Below, piece after piece: positions 1 to 4,722 of a stretch of 5,750 nucleotides of DNA. The position numbers were made by a program, and so were the translations under genes. This DNA is from Alphaproteobacteria bacterium (GTDB lineage Bacteria > Pseudomonadota > Alphaproteobacteria > JAJFFI01): positions 1-5,750 of the forward strand of contig JAJFFI010000103.1 in the NCBI GenBank assembly GCA_021776755.1, in the 5' to 3' direction. The notes below the pieces were generated by a model. That model ran no database searches. It saw only the letters and a list, made by a program, of their open reading frames with translations, and had not been told where the DNA came from. Position 1 is the first letter of the stretch. The number at the start of each line of letters is the position of its first letter.

Positions 1-802
1 GCGGGTCGTGATCTATCCGGCGCGTTTCGACCCGCTCGACGAATTTTCGCGACGCGGCGACCAAATGCTTTCGTTCAAGCGCTCGATACCGGGCGAGAAC
101 GAAAACGGCTGCATGGCCGATTTCATCTGCATGCCCGAGGAATGTGCCTTTCCGATCAAGGACGAGCTCTCGTTCATGGACGCGGCCGTGCTGCCCACCG
201 CATACCTCACCGCATGGCGCGCGGTGGTGACCGCGGGCGCGGTGACCCAGGAAGACTGGGTGCTGATCCACGGCGTCGGCGGCGGCGGGTCGATGGCGGC
301 GCTCCAGTTCGCGGCCCAGGTGCGGAACGCAAAATGCATCGTCACGTCCTCGTCCAGCGAGAAGCTCAAGGCCGCAAAGGACCAGGGCGCGCTCCACACG
401 ATCAACTACCGCGAGCAGGATGTGCTGGAAGAAGTGCGGCGGATCACCGACAAGCGCGGCGTTGATGTGGTGATCGAGAATGTCGGCGAGCAGACCTGGG
501 ACACGTCGATGAAGTCCGTCACCGGCGGCGGGCGCATCGTCGTCTTCGGCGCGACGACCGGGCCGAACCCCAAGGCCGACCTGCAGCGGGTGTTCATCCG
601 CCAGCTCCAGATCATCGGCGTGACGATCGGCAACTTCGAGGAATTCCGCACGCTCATCGATGCCGCCGAGCGCAAGCTGTTCTCGCCGGTGTTCGACTCC
701 GTGGTCAGCCTTGAGGACGCGCCGAAGGGCCTCGCGAAAATGGAAGCCGGCGAGCAGACCGGCAAGATCGGCGTCTCGGTGAACCCGGACCTGGGGGAGT
801 GA
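1..802 (+). CDS. Zinc-type MDR family dehydrogenase / NAD(P)H:quinone oxidoreductase, 5'-truncated by the window edge
   Basis: The reading frame is open from base 2 to the TGA at 800-802. It begins with RVVIYP, the strand just before the structural lobe in medium-chain dehydrogenases, so roughly 80-90 N-terminal residues, including most catalytic-site residues, lie outside the window. A GTG at 8 is in frame but is not a credible start. Visible parts are the end of the GroES-like domain and then a complete Rossmann domain: the dinucleotide loop HGVGGGGSMAALQFA (about 269-313), the second-strand end TSSSSEKL, the segment DVVIENVG, the strand GGRIVVFGATTG and the C-terminal EAGEQTGKIGVSV. The lack of an acidic residue at TSSSS suggests NADP(H) preference (inference). 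The lobe lacks the usual CxxCxxC structural-zinc cysteines. The family oxidises alcohols or reduces quinones and enoyl substrates in the cytosol; the substrate cannot be told. It converges on the signalling block and is probably unrelated to it. Confidence 0.9.
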   Translation, partial: RVVIYPARFDPLDEFSRRGDQMLSFKRSIPGENENGCMADFICMPEECAFPIKDELSFMDAAVLPTAYLTAWRAVVTAGAVTQEDWVLIHGVGGGGSMAALQFAAQVRNAKCIVTSSSSEKLKAAKDQGALHTINYREQDVLEEVRRITDKRGVDVVIENVGEQTWDTSMKSVTGGGRIVVFGATTGPNPKADLQRVFIRQLQIIGVTIGNFEEFRTLIDAAERKLFSPVFDSVVSLEDAPKGLAKMEAGEQTGKIGVSVNPDLGE

Positions 803-810
803 CGCAATTT

Positions 811-866
811 ACCCTCTCCCTTTAAGGGAGAGGGTGGCGCGCGAAGCGAACCGGGCGAGGGTGAGG
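811..866 (+). repeat. REP-like palindromic repeat unit, possible terminator
   Basis: The unit opens 8 nt after the dehydrogenase stop with a perfect inverted repeat at 811-835: arms ACCCTCTCCCTT and AAGGGAGAGGGT around a single central T. It continues through GGCGCGCGAAGCG to GGGCGAGGGTGAGG. This pattern, a CCCTCTCCC palindrome followed by a CGAAGCG segment and GAGGGTGAGG, resembles dispersed intergenic repeats common in proteobacterial genomes (from memory, not searched). The GGGTGAGG at 859-866 is complementary to CCTCACCC at 933-940, so the two repeat units of this spacer can pair. It could end transcription from the dehydrogenase, but no U-tract follows the stem. Confidence 0.6.
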
Positions 867-910
867 CGTGCGTCCGCGCGCCCATGAAGTACCCGGTAGC
901 CAGATCTTGC

Positions 911-928
911 GGCCGGCAGACGCCGGCC
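911..928. repeat. Perfect 7-bp hairpin between two repeat units
   Basis: GGCCGGC (911-917) and GCCGGCC (922-928) form a perfect GC-only stem around the loop AGAC. It lies in the middle of the spacer between two convergent genes. No T-run follows on either strand, so a role as an intrinsic terminator is possible but not shown. Confidence 0.5.
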
Positions 929-930
929 AC

Positions 931-990
931 CCCCTCACCCTGCCCTCCTGAGCCTGTCGAAGGGCTCCCATTCGGGGAGAGGGATTTTGG
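931..990 (-). repeat. Second palindromic repeat unit, opposite orientation, composite
   Basis: Read on the minus strand, this begins right after the protease-FHA stop with CCCTCTCCCC, a small stem CTCCC/GGGAG (965-979), then CCCTTCGACAGGCTCAGG within a GCCCT/AGGGC inverted repeat (942-965), and ends in GGGTGAGGGGG. It shares the CCCTCTCCC and GGGTGAGG ends with the unit at 811-866 but carries the TTCGACAGGCTCAGG segment between them. That segment is itself a familiar dispersed motif of many proteobacterial genomes (from memory). It may act as a transcript end for the minus-strand operon. Confidence 0.55.
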
Positions 991-991
991 C

Positions 992-2572
992 TCAGCCCTT
1001 GCTGAGTGTCATCGGGACGCTGCCGATGTTGACGGTGACGCCGGCTTCGATGGCGACGGGGGTGTAGGGCTGCAGCGTGGTGCCGTCGACCTTGGTGCCG
1101 TTCGACGAGTTCAGGTCCTCGACCATCACCCGGCCGTTATCCCAGAAAAGCCGCGCGTGGCGGCGGGAGACGCTCGGGTCGTCGACGCGGATGTCGGTGA
1201 GATCCCGGTGGCGGCCGATGACATAGCCCTTGGTCTTGCTGCGGAGCTCGTTGTCGGTGAAGTGACTGCCGACCGCCTCGCCGGCATCGGTGCGCCCGGA
1301 GAAGTCCCAACCCGCGCGTGAGCCGGGGGCCGTTGCCGGCGCTGCGTCGGCGTCGCCGCCCGAGCCGACCGGCTTGCCGTCGGGGCCGACCGCGGCAGCA
1401 CCGCCGCCGCTGCGGGGCCGTCCCTCGCCGCCGCCGTCTGAGCCGCTCCCGGCCGAGCTTCGCCCGCGCCCGCCGCCGCGGCCGCCGGATACTTCGTAGG
1501 ATGCGCCGCTCTTGCGCCCACCGTCGCTGTCCTTGCGGCGCAGCATCTGGCTGTAGGTCTCGACCACGCGGACAACCCGTTCGCGGGGTTTCCGGAGCGC
1601 GAAGACCAGTGACGTGCAGGCGATCAGGGCCGCGAGTGCGACCAGGATGTAGATGTTCCAGTCCGGTCCACCGCCCGAAATGAAGCCCGCGACACAGGGG
1701 GCAGACACCCGGTTGAACGGGATGCTGTTCTGGTCGAGCTCCTTGGCGAGCACCGAGACATGGGCCGAGAAGAACACGCCCGCCGACGGCGCGCCCGCGG
1801 CCTCGAACTTGCCGGTGCGCTCGTTCTTCCGGACCTGCAGCACCGACGTCGGGCCGAAGGTGTTGACCCCGATGACCTGGTTGCAGGTGTTGAAGAGCGG
1901 CCCGCCGCTGTTGCCCGGGTTCAGTGTCGCGGTGTGCTGGACAAGCCGGCGGATCGACTGCCGCTCCTGGCGGTTGCCGCCGGTAAGCATCTTGCCAACG
2001 ACGCCGTTGGAGACCGAAGGCCGCAGCAGCTCGTCGCGCGCGCCGATGAAATTCTCGGCGACTCCGGGAAAGCCCACCGGGAACACGCTGTCGCCGCCGT
2101 CGGGCTCCTGCGGATTGAGGACCACCGGCTTCCGCGAGAGGCCCGGCACTTCGAGCACCGCAATGTCGAGTGCAGGCGAGGACCAGATCACCCGGGCCTC
2201 GCGCAGGTCGTCGCGGCCGAACCCGCCGTCAGGGACATAAAAGCCCTTGAAGACAATGCCCTGGGGGAGCTTCGAGCGGTCGAAGGCGATGACGTGATGG
2301 TTGGTCACGACATGGCCGAGATCGTTGATCACGAAACCGGTGCCGTGGCCCGCCTGGGTCAGCTTGTCGCCCTTCTGGACGACGGTCATTACGCGGACGA
2401 CGGATTCCTCGATCTCGCGAAACCGGAACGCGCTTTCGGCGATCGGCGCGGGCACGGCCGTCAGAACGGCCGCCGCGGCCAGCAGCCAGGCCAGCAGGAC
2501 GGGCGCCCGCCGACCGGCAGGCTCTGGCCGCCTCACGCTGTCTGGTTTCCCCGCCATATCCCCTCGCTTCAT
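992..2572 (-). CDS. Membrane-spanning trypsin-like serine protease with C-terminal FHA domain
   Basis: 526 residues from ATG 2572. An arginine-rich N-terminus is followed by a hydrophobic segment at about 24-41, either a signal peptide or an anchor. The S1C/HtrA-like protease domain (about 50-285) has all three catalytic residues: His93 in TNHHV, Asp136 in ALDIAVLEV and Ser222 in NPGNSGGPL. Cys230 and Cys293 could form a disulfide. There is no PDZ domain. A second membrane helix spans about 306-326 and is followed by RKPRER. A Gly/Ser/Arg-rich linker (about 346-420) leads to an FHA domain (about 448-526) with the phosphothreonine-binding signature: Gly453-Arg454, Ser469, His472, Asn491-Gly492. 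The topology therefore puts the protease in the periplasm and the FHA domain in the cytoplasm. The inferred role is proteolysis controlled by, or reporting to, Ser/Thr phosphorylation. It is last in the operon, 9 nt after the upstream PP2C stop. A TTG at 2578 and an ATG at 2557 are alternative starts. Confidence 0.92.
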   Translation of the reverse strand: MKRGDMAGKPDSVRRPEPAGRRAPVLLAWLLAAAAVLTAVPAPIAESAFRFREIEESVVRVMTVVQKGDKLTQAGHGTGFVINDLGHVVTNHHVIAFDRSKLPQGIVFKGFYVPDGGFGRDDLREARVIWSSPALDIAVLEVPGLSRKPVVLNPQEPDGGDSVFPVGFPGVAENFIGARDELLRPSVSNGVVGKMLTGGNRQERQSIRRLVQHTATLNPGNSGGPLFNTCNQVIGVNTFGPTSVLQVRKNERTGKFEAAGAPSAGVFFSAHVSVLAKELDQNSIPFNRVSAPCVAGFISGGGPDWNIYILVALAALIACTSLVFALRKPRERVVRVVETYSQMLRRKDSDGGRKSGASYEVSGGRGGGRGRSSAGSGSDGGGEGRPRSGGGAAAVGPDGKPVGSGGDADAAPATAPGSRAGWDFSGRTDAGEAVGSHFTDNELRSKTKGYVIGRHRDLTDIRVDDPSVSRRHARLFWDNGRVMVEDLNSSNGTKVDGTTLQPYTPVAIEAGVTVNIGSVPMTLSKG

Positions 2573-2579
2573 ACGCAAG

Positions 2580-2583
2580 CCCT
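2580..2583 (-). promoter_or_regulatory. Shine-Dalgarno that decides the protease-FHA start
   Basis: On the minus strand AGGG overlaps the TAG stop of the upstream phosphatase gene and lies 7 nt before ATG 2572, a good spacing. The TTG at 2578 would be only 1 nt from it. The later ATG at 2557 has GAGGGG only 2 nt upstream, which is too close. The overlap of stop codon and ribosome-binding site suggests translational coupling of the two genes. Confidence 0.5.
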
Positions 2584-3544
2584 ACTGGCCCCCGGTGCCT
2601 GAACTGCCGCTGCCAAGTGCGCCGCTCCCCGACGTGCCCGCTGAGGCACCGCCCGTCGAAGGCGGCGGCGCGGTCGGCGAGGCGCCGGACTTCGCGCCAT
2701 CGATCGGCCAGAGTTTTTCCTCGCCCGGCAGCAGCGCGAACGAGGCGAATGCGGCAGCAGCGGCAGCGATGATCAGCAGAATTCCGACGGTGATCGTGCG
2801 CCCCGCGCCCGTCCGGCCGGACGCTTTGACCCGGCCCACAGCGGCGGCAATATTGTCACCTGTCGACCCGCCGCGCTCGGCAGCTTTTGCCACCAGCGAC
2901 TTGATCTCGCCCGACAGATTCGTGCTGGTCAGGGCTTCGCCCATCTCGTCGGTGGTGACGGTTTCCCAGAAACCGTCCGAGCACAGTACGAAGCCGTGGT
3001 TCTCGGAGAGCGACACACTGTCGTATGCAATCTCGGGATCCTTGTCGCCGCCGAGACTTTGCAACAGCCGGTTCTGATCCGGATGCGTCGCCATTTCGTC
3101 TTCGGTGATCTTGCCCATCTCGAGCAGCATCTGGATCACCGAATGATCCTTCGTGCGCTCGCGCAGGCCGTCGTCGCGGAACCGGTAGAGCCGGCTGTCG
3201 CCGATCCAGATCCAGTAGGCCGAGCTTTCCGTGCCATAGAGCAGCACACAGGTGCTGCGGGGCTCGATGCCCTGCTCCTCGCCGGCGGTGTTGATGCGGG
3301 AATGCGCGTCCATCGCGATGCCTTCGAGGAAGGCCCGCGGATCTTTCACCGGATGCTTCGCTTTGTCCCAGTGTTCCTGGGCGGTTTCGGCGAGGATCTG
3401 CGAAGCGACCGCACCGCCCTTGTGCCCGCCCATGCCGTCGGCCACGCACAACAATACGTTGGCGCCGGATTCACAGACGCAGACGCGGTCCTGCTGTTCG
3501 TCCCGGCCGCCGATATTCTCCGCGAATGCGGTGTCCCAGGCCAT
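2582..3544 (-). CDS. Membrane-anchored PP2C-family Ser/Thr protein phosphatase
   Basis: 320 residues. The catalytic domain (about 1-240) shows the PP2C metal-site motifs in order: RDEQQDR (14-20), VADGMGGHKGG with Asp36-Gly37, IGDSRLYR (114-121), DHS at 133-135, LCSDGFWE with Asp190, and TGDNIAAAV with Asp230. It should remove phosphate from Ser/Thr in a Mn/Mg-dependent reaction. A Lys/Arg-containing stretch (238-249) precedes one membrane helix (about 250-272), so the phosphatase faces the cytoplasm. The remaining tail of about 48 residues is Gly/Ser/Pro/Thr-rich and predicted periplasmic. Such a C-terminal anchor is known in bacterial PP2Cs of the PstP/Stp type, although here the part after the helix is only low-complexity sequence. 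AAGGGAGGG lies 3 nt upstream of the ATG. The gene is tightly coupled to the downstream protease-FHA gene. Its own substrate is unknown; the VWA, protease or an unseen kinase are candidates. Confidence 0.95.
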   Translation of the reverse strand: MAWDTAFAENIGGRDEQQDRVCVCESGANVLLCVADGMGGHKGGAVASQILAETAQEHWDKAKHPVKDPRAFLEGIAMDAHSRINTAGEEQGIEPRSTCVLLYGTESSAYWIWIGDSRLYRFRDDGLRERTKDHSVIQMLLEMGKITEDEMATHPDQNRLLQSLGGDKDPEIAYDSVSLSENHGFVLCSDGFWETVTTDEMGEALTSTNLSGEIKSLVAKAAERGGSTGDNIAAAVGRVKASGRTGAGRTITVGILLIIAAAAAAFASFALLPGEEKLWPIDGAKSGASPTAPPPSTGGASAGTSGSGALGSGSSGTGGQ

Positions 3545-3624
3545 GCGCCCTCCCTTGGAATTTGGGGATTATCCAGTGAACCGCTGGCCACGGCAAGGCG
3601 TTCGGCGTCCGTGGGCCGGAGCGA
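3545..3624 (-). other. 80-bp spacer between VWA and PP2C genes
   Basis: Same-strand spacer short enough for the two genes to share a transcript. It holds the ribosome-binding site of the phosphatase gene and a weak imperfect hairpin, GGCCACGG (3586-3593) against CCGTGGGCC (3609-3617), with a bulge and a 15-nt loop. There is no T-run, so read-through is likely. I see no convincing promoter. Confidence 0.35.
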
Positions 3625-4521
3625 TCAACCGGAAACACCGGTGAAATCGCCCTTGTTGCGCCGGGCGAGGCTTTGGAGGAAGGCCACGAGGTTGGGGTGC
3701 TTGTTGAAATCGCCGAGCGCCACGCAGTTGATTTCCTTCCGCCCCCCGTTGGCCTGGGTGATGCTGCCGACGATCGACTGCCAGGGGGCGTCGGTCGGAG
3801 CACCGTCGGAAAGCAGGATGATCGACTGCACATTCATGTTCAGCGCGCGGCGGAGGGCGGCAAAGGTTGGCGTGCGGCCATTGAAGCCGCCGGCGAGCCC
3901 TTTGGCAAAGTTGAGCGCGCGGGCCTTGTTCTGCGACGTCATTGGCACCAGCTGGCCGCCCGTGGTCCAGGGGTGCAGGCGGGCCTGGCCATTGATTTCC
4001 TGGAACCCGATGATGGTGATCTTGATGTCGCTTTCCATGGGTGCGAGCAGCTTGTCGAGCGTGCGCACCATGAGGCGCGAGTACTGCTGCATGCTTTGCG
4101 ACATGTCGATCAGGACGACGAAGGTCTTGGCCTTGGTGTTGATGCCGAGGAGCGCGAAGATCGTCGAGCCGCGTGTTTTCGCAGCAGCCGACGCCGCGGC
4201 CGACGCCGCTTTCGCCGCCTTGGCTGCCGATGCCGCCTGAGCCGAGGCCGCCTTGGCGCGGGCCTCGGCGGCATCCGCCTGGGCCTGGGCGGTCGCGGCT
4301 TTCTGCTTTTGCTCTTCCGCTTCGGCTTCGGCGGCGGCGAGCTTGGTCTTCATCGCCTGCAGATCGGCCGCCATCTGCTTGTTATCGGCCACGACCTCGA
4401 AATTCTTGAGGTAGTAGGGAAACAGGATCACGGCCACGAGAATGAACGCGCCCAGCGCCGACGCGAACAGGTCGAGTGCCGAGATCGAGAATATTTCAAG
4501 CGTGCGATTGGGACGCTTCAT
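3625..4521 (-). CDS. Inner-membrane VWA-domain protein with MotB/ExbD-like N-terminal helix and Ala-rich coiled coil
   Basis: 298 residues. A basic N-terminus (MKRPNRT) is followed by a membrane segment (about 13-38, SALDLFASALGAFILVAVIL), a coiled-coil stalk (about 44-115, very rich in Ala, Glu, Gln and Lys, TolA-like in composition), then a VWA domain (about 130-298). The metal-ion-dependent adhesion site is intact: Asp139-x-Ser141-x-Ser143 (DMSQS), Thr217 or Thr219 in RTPT, and Asp239 in LLSDG. By positive-inside logic the stalk and VWA domain lie in the periplasm. Asp17 at the membrane entry, followed by small and aromatic residues, resembles the proton-path Asp of MotB/ExbD/ZorB-type subunits; this is a visual likeness only. 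VWA domains bind protein partners through a divalent metal, so the likely role is an adhesion or assembly platform. ATG 4521 is the only start after an in-frame TAG at 4570-4572. No clear Shine-Dalgarno precedes it. Flanked on both sides by PP2C genes. Confidence 0.93.
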   Translation of the reverse strand: MKRPNRTLEIFSISALDLFASALGAFILVAVILFPYYLKNFEVVADNKQMAADLQAMKTKLAAAEAEAEEQKQKAATAQAQADAAEARAKAASAQAASAAKAAKAASAAASAAAKTRGSTIFALLGINTKAKTFVVLIDMSQSMQQYSRLMVRTLDKLLAPMESDIKITIIGFQEINGQARLHPWTTGGQLVPMTSQNKARALNFAKGLAGGFNGRTPTFAALRRALNMNVQSIILLSDGAPTDAPWQSIVGSITQANGGRKEINCVALGDFNKHPNLVAFLQSLARRNKGDFTGVSG

Positions 4522-4621
4522 CGAGCCGCATGGGTGGTGACGGGGGCGAGCCGGAGGACGCCGCCGAGTCTAGCGCCCAATATGGCGAAAGCGTGAGGGA
4601 AAAGCGGGAAATCGGACATCC

Positions 4622-4646
4622 GCCAATGCAGTGATGGCCAATGCAG
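4622..4646. repeat. 10-bp direct repeat, possible operator
   Basis: GCCAATGCAG occurs at 4622-4631 and again, exactly, at 4637-4646, a 15-bp period (CTGCATTGGC on the coding strand of the VWA gene). It lies 101-125 bp upstream of the VWA start. Tandem identical half-sites upstream of a gene may be a regulator-binding site; the regulator is unknown and a chance repeat is not excluded. Confidence 0.4.
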
Positions 4647-4657
4647 CGGGGCGCGCA

Positions 4658-4711
4658 CGGGAAAGCAATGTCTCCGCGCGCTCGCTATGCTCGCCTGGTC
4701 GAAATGACACT
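4658..4711 (-). repeat. Probable dispersed GTCATTTCGACC-type repeat
   Basis: On the minus strand this starts 11 nt after the phosphatase stop with GTGTCATTTCGACC (4697-4710), followed by an AGCGAGCGCGCGGAGA segment and CATTGCTTTCCC. It resembles a short intergenic repeat seen in sphingomonads and other bacteria that begins GTCATTTCGACC and ends near GGAGAAATCTTTCC (from memory, not searched). It sits in the usual place for such elements, directly after a gene end. The call rests only on this likeness. Confidence 0.35.
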
Positions 4712-4722
4712 GAGTGGAAGGC

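Larger units (their letters stand above)
4522..4722 (-). other. 201-bp spacer upstream of the VWA gene
   Basis: The longest gap inside the minus-strand block, and the natural place for a promoter driving VWA, PP2C and protease-FHA. It is less GC-rich around 4579-4620. It carries a 10-bp direct repeat (4622-4646) and a probable dispersed repeat element (4658-4711). An imperfect palindrome GCCCAATATGGC lies near 4575-4586. I could not find a -35/-10 pair good enough to call a promoter, nor an intrinsic terminator after the upstream phosphatase gene. Confidence 0.4.

Noticed and set aside
811..835. Classical intrinsic terminator after the dehydrogenase
   Set aside because: The stem is perfect but there is no following T-run on either strand, so it is listed as a repeat with only a possible terminator role.
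1760..2602. Plus-strand open frame of 280 codons opposite the protease-FHA gene
   Set aside because: It lies wholly over a gene with an intact catalytic triad; its composition (Arg/Ala/Gly/Asp-rich) is typical of a GC-rich shadow frame.
2996..4240. Long plus-strand open frame (414 codons) opposite the PP2C and VWA genes
   Set aside because: It is antisense to two genes with clear domain motifs, has no recognisable domain, and long antisense frames are expected at this GC content.
3673..4596. Plus-strand open frame of 307 codons opposite the VWA gene
   Set aside because: Translation is Arg/Gly/Leu-rich with no domain, mirroring the alanine-rich coiled coil on the other strand.
4522..4722. 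Sigma-70-type promoter, for example a TAGACT -10 on the minus strand near 4568-4573
   Set aside because: No acceptable -35 hexamer lies at the right distance, so a promoter could not be supported at a specific position.
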